From Candidatus Caribbeanibacter nitroreducens (GTDB taxonomy: Bacteria > Gemmatimonadota > Gemmatimonadetes > Palauibacterales > Palauibacteraceae): a stretch of DNA of 49,304 nucleotides. The DNA lies in contig CANPVF010000128.1 of assembly GCA_947581645.1 (NCBI GenBank), positions 1 to 49,304 on the forward strand, given 5' to 3'. Position numbers and translations under genes: made by a program. This document shows positions 8,514 to 17,354 of the stretch, in pieces; within the stretch, counting starts at the first letter, position 1; every line of letters begins with the position of its first letter. Under the pieces are notes generated by a model, which was given only the letters and a program-made list of their open reading frames with translations, was not told the DNA's origin and ran no database searches.

Positions 8514-10295
8514 TTAGATGCTGACCGGATCGGTCGGGGAGTGCCGATCCAGGTAGATCATGAAGAAGGTCCTGGTGACGTACAGGGCGGTGACGAAGGA
8601 GGCGATGATCCCGATGGCCAGGGTCACCGCGAAGCCCTGCACCGGTCCCGTGCCCACCTGGTAGAGGATGATGGCCGTGATGAGCGTCGTGAGGTTGGCG
8701 TCCACGATGGCCGAGAGGGCGTGCGCGAACCCCTCCTCCACGGCCGTTCGTGGCGTCTTCCCCGCCGCCTGCTCCTCCCGTATGCGCTCGAAGATCAGGA
8801 CGTTGGCGTCCACCGCCATACCCACGGACAGGATGATGCCCGCGATGCCCGGAAGCGTGAGCGTCGCCTCGAGCCCCGCCAGTCCGCCGAGCACGAGGAT
8901 CACGTAGACGCAGAGCGCACCCACCGCCATGGCGCCCGCCATCCGGTAGTAGGCGATCATGCCCAGGATGACGAGCACGATGCCGATGATGAAGGCCATC
9001 CGGCCCTGCTCGATGGAGTCCTGGCCCAGCGACGGTCCCACGGTGCGCTCCTCCACGATCTGGATGGGCACCGGGAGGGCGCCGGCCCGGAGCACGAGGG
9101 CCAGGTCCTGGGCCTCCTGCAGGCTGCCGGTGGCGCCGAGCTCGATCTGCGCCCGCCGGCTCAGGGTCTGTCGTATCACCGGGGCGCTCTGCACCCGTCC
9201 GTCCAGCACGATGGCCATCTGCTCGCCCACGTTGCGGCTGGTCTGGCGCTCGAAGATCCGCGCCCCCTGCCGCGTCATCTCGAAGGGCACGATCGGCTGG
9301 TTGTAGGTGGGGTCACGCTGGGCGGGCCCGGCGTCGGCCAGGTACTCTCCGGTGATCAGGGGCTCGTCGGCCAGCACGTACAGCTGACGGTAGACGTTGC
9401 CGCCCTGGCTCACCGTGTTCGCGCCCCAGTTGAGCTGGATCCCGTTCGGGAGCATCCCCTGCACCGCGTCCATGGCCAGGAACTTCCGCACCGTGGGTAC
9501 GTCCTGCTCCGCCACGAGGAAGACCCCGTTCTGCCCGGACTGCAGCAGCAGCTCGGAGAGGGGGCGGAGCTCGCCCTGGGCAGCGCCGCCCTGACCGCCC
9601 TCCTGCTGCATGCCCGGTAGGCCCTGCGTCTCGGGGGACGGGGAGGTGTCCTGCCCGGCGGCCTGGCCGGTGTCCTCCCCGGCCAGGGCCGGCGGCAGAC
9701 CGCCTTCGCCCTGGCCACCCTGCTGCGCTCCGGCGGCCGCCGTGTCGGCGCCGGTGGTGTCCGGGGCCACGGTGTCGGGCGCCCCGGCCTCCCCCTGGCC
9801 GAAGAGCGCGCTCAGGTCGCCGCCGGCGCCGCCCGCGGCCCGCAGGTTCTCGGCGCCCAGCTCGTCCACGATGGCCTGGTCGATGCGCTCCAGCCGGTCC
9901 ATGACGGCGCCGTCCGTGCGCACGACGTTGAAGGAGAGGAAGGCCGTCTGGGAGACGATGTCCTTGGCACGCTCCGGGTTGTCGATGCCCGCCAGCTCCA
10001 CGATGATCCGCTCGTTGCCGACCTTCTGGATGATCGGCTCCCGGACCCCGAATTCGTTGACGCGGTTCCGGATCGTGGTCAGCACCCGGTCCAGGGCGTC
10101 GGAGCGGGCCTGGTCGGTCAGGGTGGTGTCGCTGGCCAGCTCGACGGCCAGGTGCATGCCCCCCTGGAGGTCGAGGCCCAGGTTCAGGGGAGAGATCGTG
10201 TTCCCCTCCGGCCCCTCCTGCGGCATGAGCGTCCACCCGCAGAGGAGCACGAGGCCCACGATGACTGCGATGCGTCCCTTGATGCTGCTGAACAT
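8514..10295 (-). CDS. secD: Protein translocase subunit SecD
   Basis: GLDLQGGMHL, IRNRVNEFGVREPIIQKVG, AVDANVLIFERIREE; start taken at MFSSIKGRIAV rather than the upstream ORF start at 10415. Confidence 0.96.
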   Translation of the reverse strand: MFSSIKGRIAVIVGLVLLCGWTLMPQEGPEGNTISPLNLGLDLQGGMHLAVELASDTTLTDQARSDALDRVLTTIRNRVNEFGVREPIIQKVGNERIIVELAGIDNPERAKDIVSQTAFLSFNVVRTDGAVMDRLERIDQAIVDELGAENLRAAGGAGGDLSALFGQGEAGAPDTVAPDTTGADTAAAGAQQGGQGEGGLPPALAGEDTGQAAGQDTSPSPETQGLPGMQQEGGQGGAAQGELRPLSELLLQSGQNGVFLVAEQDVPTVRKFLAMDAVQGMLPNGIQLNWGANTVSQGGNVYRQLYVLADEPLITGEYLADAGPAQRDPTYNQPIVPFEMTRQGARIFERQTSRNVGEQMAIVLDGRVQSAPVIRQTLSRRAQIELGATGSLQEAQDLALVLRAGALPVPIQIVEERTVGPSLGQDSIEQGRMAFIIGIVLVILGMIAYYRMAGAMAVGALCVYVILVLGGLAGLEATLTLPGIAGIILSVGMAVDANVLIFERIREEQAAGKTPRTAVEEGFAHALSAIVDANLTTLITAIILYQVGTGPVQGFAVTLAIGIIASFVTALYVTRTFFMIYLDRHSPTDPVSI

Positions 10296-10504
10296 GTATG
10301 CGCGCTCGTCCTCGACTCGTGGTGCGTACGAATGCGCCCGGGCTGTGCCGTGCGTCGGGCCGTCCCCGCGGCTCCGGGGCGGCGATCGGAAGCGCCCGAA
10401 GGTATGCCGCGCCATCGGGCCACGAAAGGGACGGGTGACCTTTCAGGGCACGCTCCATGCCGTCAGTGTACAACAGAGCGGCGACGGCGGTCGGACGCCG
10501 CCGC

Positions 10505-10578
10505 GGGCCCGTAGCTCAGCTGGTCAGAGCAGCCGACTCATAATCGGCCGGTCCCAGGTTCGAGTCCTGGCGGGCCCA
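10505..10578 (+). tRNA. tRNA with CAT anticodon, probably tRNA-Ile2 (lysidine-type); elongator tRNA-Met not excluded
   Basis: Hand-folded cloverleaf: acceptor GGGCCCG/CGGGCCC, anticodon arm GCCGA-CTCATAA-TCGGC, T arm CCAGG-TTCGAGT-CCTGG, discriminator A, CCA not encoded. Confidence 0.93.
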
Positions 10579-10601
10579 CTCTCCCTCCCGTTTCGCTCCC
10601 G

Positions 10602-11645
10602 CTACTGCTGCCCGGCCTCCACCCGGATCGCCGGGCCGTCCCCGCGCTCCACCAGGCGGCCCACGCGGGCGGCGGCGTAGCCTCCGGCGCTCCACCGCCG
10701 CACCACCTCGTCGGCCTCACCCGGCGGCACGGCCGCCAGCAGGCCGCCGGAGGTCTGGGCGTCGCAGAGCAGGACCCTCCGATTCTCGGATACCTCCGGA
10801 CCCCAGTCCAGGTGCTGCTCCACCGCCTCCCGGTTCCGGCGCGTACCGCCCGGAACGTGTCCCGCCGCCGCCAGCCGGTCGGCGCCGGGGATCAGCCGCG
10901 GCGCGTTCGCGGAGACGCGGGCGCCGACGCTGCCGGCGCGGCACAGCTCCCACAGGTGGCCCAGGAGGCCGAAGCCCGTGACGTCGGTGGCGGCGTGGAC
11001 CTCGACGTCCGCCAGGGCCGCCGTCGCCTCGCGGTTGAGCTGACGCATGGAGTCCACGGCGGCCCGGATCTCCTCCGCCCGGGCCTCCTGCGCCTTGATG
11101 GCCGTCGTGATGACGCCGGTCCCCAGCCCCTTCCCCAGGACCAGCGCGTCGCCCGGCTTCCCGCCGCGCTTCCGGTACAGGCGGTCCGGGTCGCCGAGGC
11201 CGATGGCCACCAGCCCGAACTTGGGCTCCCGGTCGTCCACCGAGTGTCCGCCGGCGATGACGATGCCCGCCTCGCGGCAGACGTCGCTGGCCCCGCGGTA
11301 GATGGCTTCCACCACCTCGTCGGGGAACTCCCCCGCCGGGATGGCCAGGACCGCCAGCGCGAAGGCCGGCGTCACGTTCATGGCGTACAGGTCGCTCAGC
11401 GAGTTCGCCGCCGCCACGGCGCCGAACTGTTCCGGGTCGTCCACCAGCGGCGTGAAGAAGTCCAGCGTGGCGGCCACGGCCTGCCCGTCGTCGAGACGGT
11501 ACACGGCGGCGTCGTCGGGCTCGTCCAGCCCGATGAGCAGCCTCTCGTCCGGGAGGCGCGGCAGTGCGTCCAGTACGTGCTCCAGGTCCTCCGGACCCAG
11601 TTTGCACGCTCAACCGGCGCCGTGGGAGTACTCCGTCAGCCTCAT
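10602..11645 (-). CDS. selD: Selenide, water dikinase with in-frame UGA (selenocysteine, codon 12 at 11610-11612)
   Basis: Manual translation from ATG 11645 (preceded by GGAGGTGAGAC): MRLTEYSHGAG(U)ACKLGPEDLEHVL...DDAAVYRLDDG..., continuous in frame with the track ORF 10602-11504; aligns with E. coli SelD YSHGAGCGCKI. Confidence 0.93.
11577..11607 (-). promoter_or_regulatory. Candidate bacterial SECIS hairpin just 3' of the selD UGA
   Basis: RNA: GUGC-AAA-CUGGGUCC-GGA-GGACCUGG-A-GCAC; 4-bp lower stem, 3:1 internal loop, 8-bp upper stem with 2 G-U pairs; apical loop begins with G, 17 nt after the UGA. Confidence 0.78.
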
Positions 11646-11801
11646 GTCTCACCTCCTCGTCGCTGTCCGGGGCGGATCCCGGAGCGGGCTCTCGCGTCGA
11701 CCGGCCGCAAGCTATGATTGCTCCCGGGCCCGGCCAACCCGTCGGGTCGGTCGGCGGTTCCCGGCAAGCAGGCGCTCACCCCGTCCAGCACCCGAGACTC
11801 C

Positions 11802-12500
11802 ATGAGCTTCCTCGACGGCTTCTTCTCCACAGGGGGACAGCGAGGCGGCGGCGCCGACGACGCCGCGCGGAGACGGAGGATGGTCGAGCGTCAGATCCGG
11901 CGGCGGGGGGTGGACGACGAGCGGGTGCTGAGCGCCATGGAGGAGGTGCCCCGCCACCTCTTCGTCCGCGCGGGCGACCGCTCCCGGGCCTACCAGGACA
12001 GCGCCCTGCCCATCGGCCACGACCAGACCATCTCCCAGCCCTACATCGTCGCCCGCATGACCGAGCTCCTGGAGCCGGACGAGGGCCTGACGGCGCTGGA
12101 GGTGGGCACCGGATCCGGATACCAGGCCGCGGTCCTGGCCGCCTGCGGCATCGAGGTCTTCTCCGTGGAGCGCATCGCCCCCCTGAGCGAGCGGGCCCGG
12201 GAGGCGCTGCTCCAGGCGGGCTACGCCGACCGGGTGCACCTGCGCGTCGGCGACGGCAGCCTCGGCTGGCCCGAGGAGGCGCCCTTCGACCGGATCGTCG
12301 TCACAGCCGGCGCCGCGGAGCTGCCCGACCCCCTGCGCGAGCAGCTGGCCGACGGCGGCGTGGCCGTGGCCCCCGTGGGCGGGCGCTCGACGCAGTGGAT
12401 CCGTCGCTACCGCAGGCAGGGGGACCGCTGGGAGGAAGAGGAGTTCGAGGCGGCGCGCTTCGTCCCCCTCATCCGCGGGGACGAGGAGGAGGGGCGCTGA
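11802..12500 (+). CDS. pcm: Protein-L-isoaspartate O-methyltransferase
   Basis: PRHLFV, ALPIGHDQTISQPYIVARMTELL, VGTGSGYQAAVLA, FDRIVVTAGA; start at MSFLDGFF. Confidence 0.93.
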   Translation: MSFLDGFFSTGGQRGGGADDAARRRRMVERQIRRRGVDDERVLSAMEEVPRHLFVRAGDRSRAYQDSALPIGHDQTISQPYIVARMTELLEPDEGLTALEVGTGSGYQAAVLAACGIEVFSVERIAPLSERAREALLQAGYADRVHLRVGDGSLGWPEEAPFDRIVVTAGAAELPDPLREQLADGGVAVAPVGGRSTQWIRRYRRQGDRWEEEEFEAARFVPLIRGDEEEGR

Positions 12501-12513
12501 GACTCCTCAGCGC
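12494..12513. terminator. Perfect 8-bp hairpin between convergent genes (candidate bidirectional terminator)
   Basis: GCGCTGAG-ACTC-CTCAGCGC; each arm contains a stop codon of one convergent gene; no strong T tract. Confidence 0.55.
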
Positions 12514-14168
12514 TTGATCCGGGCCCCTCCGTCCTCCGTCCGGAAGACGAAGGCCGCCAGCGCCCCGGGACGGATCTCCCCGGACCGGGCACGGACATCC
12601 AGGTCCTCCCGGGACCCCATCTCCGGCCCGGGCGGATCCACCTCACGGTGCACGAACTGCCGACATCGGCGCCGCCAGCGCACCCAGCACTGCGGCCGCA
12701 GGTCGACCCACCCCTGCTCCGACCAGCGCGTGTCCCGGGGGTCGCCGTCGTCCTCCGGCGCCACTTTCACGTCGGGGCCCCGGAGCATGCGGTCGCCGCC
12801 GGGCAGGAGGATCGGGAGTCCGATGGAGAGGACGTCGGAGCGGAGACGGTCGTCCTCGCCGACGATCTCCCGGGCCCGGCGCGCCACCTCGGTCTCGTCC
12901 AGGTTCATCGCCTCCCTCACGTCGGTGCAGGCGCGACGAAGGATCTCGGCCTCGAAGAGGAGCTTGCTCAGCCGCGGCGGCCCCAGCATCTCGAAGGCCA
13001 CCGACCGCACGTCGTGCTCCTCCTCCAGGCTCTCCATCTGGCGGAGGGCCGACTCGCGCATCACCCCGGCCCGATAGCTGGGTCCCATGCTGCTGGCGTC
13101 CAGGGCGGCGATGATGTCCCTCCCGGTCGGCCGGCCCAGGATCTCGGACTCGATGACGTCGGCGATCTCCTCCGGGGTCACCAGCTCCATCAGCCCCAGC
13201 GAGCTGATGGCCTCGAACTCTCCGAGGCTGAAGAGGCCGTTCTCGCCCGCGTCCAGGTAGACCGACTCGATGACCTCGCCGGTCTCCTCCCAGGCCTCCT
13301 CCGAGGGGTCGTTCAGCGCCTCCTCCACGGGCATGGGGGAGGACGCGTCGTACCGGGCGATGGGATCCCCGCCGCGGTGGACGGGACCGTACTCGATCTC
13401 CTTCCAGGCGATGGCCGCGGTGGGCTTCACCTCTTTCACCACGGGCGCCTCGGGGGTTCTCGCCATCAGGTAGAGGAGCAGCGTGTGGGCCCCGGCCACG
13501 CTGGACTTGGCCAGGAGCTCGCGGGACGGCCGCTCCTCGGAGTGGGTGAAGGGCACGTTCAGGCCCATGCCGCCGGTCCCGGACGTGCCGATCTTCAGGT
13601 AGACCGAGGTGTCGGCCCGACGCATGCCCTCGAGCATGTACTGGACATGTCGGATGAGCTGCGGGAGATGGAGCGTGGAGAGGTGGGCCTCCACTTCGGC
13701 GGCACTGGCCCCACCCTCCTCCCTGGCCTTCCGGCGGACGCGCTCCGCCGATGCGAAGACGTTCTGGTAGGCGATGGCCGTGGCGGTATTGACGCCGTCG
13801 ATGAGGATGTCCGGGCGCTGACGCTCCAGCAGCTGAATGAGGGCCGAGCGGTCGTAGGCCGCCGAGTCGAGGCTTCCGAACAGCTCGTCCAGGAGCTCGG
13901 CCCGGCTCTCCTCGTTGTTCAGCAGCTCCCGGCGGGAGGCCTCCTTCTTGGACTCCGGGAGGAAGATGTCGCCCCACTCCGGGACGATCTCCACCTCGTC
14001 GCCGCCGGGCTCCGAGGACAGCGTCCGCACCGCCTCACGGGCGTCTTCCTCCTGCAGGCCGGCGATGCCGAGGCGCGCCGGGCGGTGCTCCAGGAGGTTG
14101 CGGGCCACGGCCATGCCCACGAGACCGGTTCCGCCCAGGATCAGCACGTTCCTGCCCTCGATATCCAC
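12507..14168 (-). CDS. Uncharacterised NAD(P)-binding Rossmann-fold (SDR/epimerase-like) protein, 553 aa
   Basis: N-terminal VLILGGTGLVGMAVARNLL dinucleotide motif; distinctive KIGTSGTGGMGLNVPFTHSEERPSRELLAKSSVAGAH segment. Confidence 0.85.
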   Translation of the reverse strand: MDIEGRNVLILGGTGLVGMAVARNLLEHRPARLGIAGLQEEDAREAVRTLSSEPGGDEVEIVPEWGDIFLPESKKEASRRELLNNEESRAELLDELFGSLDSAAYDRSALIQLLERQRPDILIDGVNTATAIAYQNVFASAERVRRKAREEGGASAAEVEAHLSTLHLPQLIRHVQYMLEGMRRADTSVYLKIGTSGTGGMGLNVPFTHSEERPSRELLAKSSVAGAHTLLLYLMARTPEAPVVKEVKPTAAIAWKEIEYGPVHRGGDPIARYDASSPMPVEEALNDPSEEAWEETGEVIESVYLDAGENGLFSLGEFEAISSLGLMELVTPEEIADVIESEILGRPTGRDIIAALDASSMGPSYRAGVMRESALRQMESLEEEHDVRSVAFEMLGPPRLSKLLFEAEILRRACTDVREAMNLDETEVARRAREIVGEDDRLRSDVLSIGLPILLPGGDRMLRGPDVKVAPEDDGDPRDTRWSEQGWVDLRPQCWVRWRRRCRQFVHREVDPPGPEMGSREDLDVRARSGEIRPGALAAFVFRTEDGGARIKR

Positions 14169-14174
14169 GCTCGA

Positions 14175-14951
14175 TCAGTGCCTTTCGCTTCGTGCAGGAT
14201 TCGCCTTCGCAGCCGACTCGTCGTCGGACACCGCGCTTCGCAGGGCCCCCACCTCCTCGTGGGTGAGCTCACGCCACGCGCCCGGCTCCAGGTCGCCGAG
14301 CTCCACGGGCCCGAAGGAGAGCCGCCGCAGATACCGGATTCCGGCCCCCAGCTCGTCCATCATGCGCCGGATCTCGCGATTGCGTCCCTCGTGGAGCGTG
14401 AGGAGCAGCACCGCGCCCTCCTCCGCCGGGAGGCGGGCCGCCGCGTCGGCCGCCGCCCGCCCGTCCTCCAGCTCGACACCGTCGAGGACTCTCCGCTCGA
14501 CCTGCTCGGGCACGGGCGGGGCCAGGCCGACCTCGTATCGCTTCTCCACCTCGCGGCTCGGGTGCAGGAGACGGTGAGCCAGGTCGCCCTCGTTGGTGAG
14601 CAGAAGCAGCCCCTCGCTCATGTAGTCCAGGCGGCCGACGTGAAACAGGTCGCGAAGGGGCCCCTCGGGCAGCAGGTCGTAGATCGTAGACCGGCCCTGC
14701 GGGTCCTCCCGGCTGGTGATCACCCGCGGCGGCTTGTGGAGCGCCACCCACCGCGCGGGTTGCGGCTCCACGACCTCGCCGTCCACCGCCACCGTCACCG
14801 CCTCCGCGTCCGCGGGGACCCGGGTACCGAGCTCCGTGACGGTCCGCCCGTCCACGGTCACCCGCCCCTCGCGGATCAGGTCCTCGCTCGCCCGCCGGGA
14901 GGCGACGCCGGCCCGGCGGAGGTACTTCTGGAGGCGGACGGTCTCAGCCAC
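14175..14951 (-). CDS. rluB: Pseudouridine synthase, RsuA/RluB family
   Basis: VRLQKYLRRAGVASRRASEDLI S4 domain; GRLDYMSEGLLLLTNEGDLAHRL; EGRNREIRRMM; GTG start proposed at 14951 (track ORF begins at 14981). Confidence 0.9.
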   Translation of the reverse strand: MAETVRLQKYLRRAGVASRRASEDLIREGRVTVDGRTVTELGTRVPADAEAVTVAVDGEVVEPQPARWVALHKPPRVITSREDPQGRSTIYDLLPEGPLRDLFHVGRLDYMSEGLLLLTNEGDLAHRLLHPSREVEKRYEVGLAPPVPEQVERRVLDGVELEDGRAAADAAARLPAEEGAVLLLTLHEGRNREIRRMMDELGAGIRYLRRLSFGPVELGDLEPGAWRELTHEEVGALRSAVSDDESAAKANPARSERH

Positions 14952-15546
14952 GGGCCTCGTCCCCGCCGGTCCCGGCGGCACCGGCCGGCTCGGACTCCTC
15001 CTCTTCGCCGGTCTCCGACTCCTCCTCCCTGAGGGTCACGGGCAGGTCCTCCGGGGTGGGCAGGTCGTCGAGCGACTGGAACCCGAAGTGATCCAGGAAC
15101 CGCTCGGTGGTGCCGTAGAGGAGCGGCCGTCCCAGGCCCTCTCCCCTGCCCACCACCTCGATCAGCTCCCAGTCGCGCAGCGTGTTCAGCACCGAGCTGC
15201 TGCTCACCCCGCGAATCTCCTCCACCTCGACCCGGCTGATGGGCTGCCGGTAGGCCACGATGGCCAGGGTCTCCACCGCCGCGGAGGAGAGACCCGGGGC
15301 CTTCGGCACCGAGTCGAATCGCTCCAGGTACGGCGCGTACTCCGGGCGGGTGAGGATCTGGTAGCCGTCCCCGAGCTGGTAGATCTGGAACGAGCGCTCC
15401 TGGTCCTCGTAGAGGCCCCGAAGCGTCTGCACCGCCTCCTCCACGCGGGAGGGCGTCAGGTCCTCGTCCGCCCGTGCGATATCGGTCGGCGTGAGCGATC
15501 CCTCGCTGGCGAACAGCGTGGCTTCGACAACCTGCTCGGGCCTCAT
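14944..15546 (-). CDS. scpB: Segregation and condensation protein B
   Basis: VVEATLFASEG, AAVETLAIVAYRQPISRVEVEEIRGV, GRPLLYGTTERFLDHFG. Confidence 0.95.
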   Translation of the reverse strand: MRPEQVVEATLFASEGSLTPTDIARADEDLTPSRVEEAVQTLRGLYEDQERSFQIYQLGDGYQILTRPEYAPYLERFDSVPKAPGLSSAAVETLAIVAYRQPISRVEVEEIRGVSSSSVLNTLRDWELIEVVGRGEGLGRPLLYGTTERFLDHFGFQSLDDLPTPEDLPVTLREEESETGEEEESEPAGAAGTGGDEARG

Positions 15547-16424
15547 CCCTCGCTCCCCTCCTCCGATGCTGCCAGGTCGTGGGCCAGCCGGGCACCGTCC
15601 AGGGCCCCGGCCTCCTCCTCGCCGGCCTCCTCCTCGGTCTCCCAGAATCGCTCGCCCCGGTAGAGCCAGACCTGCGCGAAGGCTTCCGCCTGACGAACCC
15701 GAACGGCCTGCCTCCTGGCCATCTCCAGGCAGCCCAGCAGCCCGGCCACCCCGTGATACCGGTCCTTCCAGGGCTCGTACAGCCGCTCGAACGGCACCCG
15801 CTCGCTCTCCTCCAGGAGGCGCCGGGCCAGGGAGATCTTCTCGCTCACCCGCACGCGGCGCGTGGGAGCCCGGTGCACCGCCTCCTCGGCGGGCTCCGGC
15901 ACGCCCCGCGCCGCCTCCATGAGCTCGTCGAGCGTGAGCTCGAGGTCCTCCACCGGCGGCGCCGTGTCCGGAATCCGCGGCACGTATCCCTTGGCGAAGT
16001 GCCGCGACCGGTCCGCCTCGGCGCTCATGAGCACCTGTGCTACCTCCTGGAAGTGTTCGTACTCCAGGAGCCTGCGGACGAGGTCGGCCCGCGGGTCCTC
16101 CTCCCAGTCCGGCGACTCGTTGCGCGGGATCAGGAGCTGCGCCTTGATCCGGACCAGCGTCGACGCCATCTCGAGGAACTCGCCCGCCCGGTCCAGCTCC
16201 AGGCGGTCGAGACCGGCGGACAGGGCGGCCTGGAACTGCTCCGTGATCCGCGCGATGGGGATGTCGAAGATGTCGATGTCCTGGGACCGGATCAGGTGCA
16301 GGAGCAGGTCCAGGGGGCCGTGGAAGCGCTCCAGCTCGACCACGAACGGCTCGGGGCCGTCGTCCCCGTCCTCCGCCACGGCGACCGCTCCCGCGCCTCC
16401 ACGACGCGCCTCGGCGGCGGTCAC
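15543..16424 (-). CDS. scpA: Segregation and condensation protein A
   Basis: ERFHGPLDLLLHLIRSQDIDIFDIPIARITEQ; EFLEMASTLVRIKAQLLIP. Confidence 0.96.
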   Translation of the reverse strand: MTAAEARRGGAGAVAVAEDGDDGPEPFVVELERFHGPLDLLLHLIRSQDIDIFDIPIARITEQFQAALSAGLDRLELDRAGEFLEMASTLVRIKAQLLIPRNESPDWEEDPRADLVRRLLEYEHFQEVAQVLMSAEADRSRHFAKGYVPRIPDTAPPVEDLELTLDELMEAARGVPEPAEEAVHRAPTRRVRVSEKISLARRLLEESERVPFERLYEPWKDRYHGVAGLLGCLEMARRQAVRVRQAEAFAQVWLYRGERFWETEEEAGEEEAGALDGARLAHDLAASEEGSEG

Positions 16425-16464
16425 GGCTCACCGCCCGTGGGGTCGCCGCCGCCCGGAGGAGCGC

Positions 16465-17127
16465 TCACGACAGGAGGGCGATCACGGCGTCGGCCCCCTC
16501 CATCAGGGCCCACACCGGCGAGAGAACGGCTTCCATCGTGCCCGGGAGGAAGAAGAGGGCCAGGAGCAGCAGCAGCCCGTACTTGCCCAGCTCCCGGTAC
16601 CGGGCGGCGAGCTCGTCGGGGAGCAGGTGGACCAGCACGTGCGACCCGTCCAGCGGAGGGACGGGGAGCAGGTTGAAGACGCCCAGCAGCAGATTGAAGA
16701 AGATCCCCATCCGGACCGCGGACTGCACCGTGTCCAGGGTTCCCGCGGTCATGGGCAGCGCCGCTCCGGATCGGGCCAGGCCGACGGCTGCCAGCACCAG
16801 CACGCCGGCCAGCAGGAAGTTGGCCGTGACGCCGGCCAGGGAGACCAGGATGTCCCCCCGGGTGTGCTCGTCGAAGTTCTCGGCGTTGACGGGCACGGGC
16901 TTCGCCCACCCGAAGAGGAAGCTCCCCGGCATGAGCCACAGCGCGGCCGGTACGATCAGGCTTCCCACCAGATCCAGGTGCGGCAACGGGTTCAGCGTCA
17001 CCCGTCCCAGGGCCGCCGGCGTCGGGTCCCCCTGCCACACCGCCACCCGGGCGTGGGCGTACTCGTGCGCCACGACCGAGAAGAGGAAGATCGGGAGCAG
17101 CAGGATCAGCTGATCGAGACCGTTCAT
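16465..17127 (-). CDS. Site-2 protease family (M50) membrane metalloprotease
   Basis: FSVVAHEYAHARVA HExxH motif, FLFGWAKPVPVN, LLPVPPLDGSHVL. Confidence 0.93.
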   Translation of the reverse strand: MNGLDQLILLLPIFLFSVVAHEYAHARVAVWQGDPTPAALGRVTLNPLPHLDLVGSLIVPAALWLMPGSFLFGWAKPVPVNAENFDEHTRGDILVSLAGVTANFLLAGVLVLAAVGLARSGAALPMTAGTLDTVQSAVRMGIFFNLLLGVFNLLPVPPLDGSHVLVHLLPDELAARYRELGKYGLLLLLALFFLPGTMEAVLSPVWALMEGADAVIALLS

Positions 17128-17192
17128 GGCCTCCGGGAGCCGGGGTGAAGTCGGCCGCCGCGGGCCGGCGGTCCGACGGTTGCATCGTCATG

Positions 17193-17221
17193 TTGAGGGC
17201 GAGCGGCTCTCCGCCTAGCCT
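17193..17221 (+). promoter_or_regulatory. Putative sigma70-like promoter of rpsT
   Basis: TTGAGG - 17 nt - TAGCCT. Confidence 0.6.
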
Positions 17222-17354
17222 TACGGGCGGTTCGGGCCCTCGAACCAATGTGACCAAGTACCGATCCGCCGGAAACGTCTCACCGGGGCCGCAGGAAACG
17301 GGGCCCCGGCGATCGTTCGACACCACCGACACGACGAGAAGAGGAGCGTCAGAC

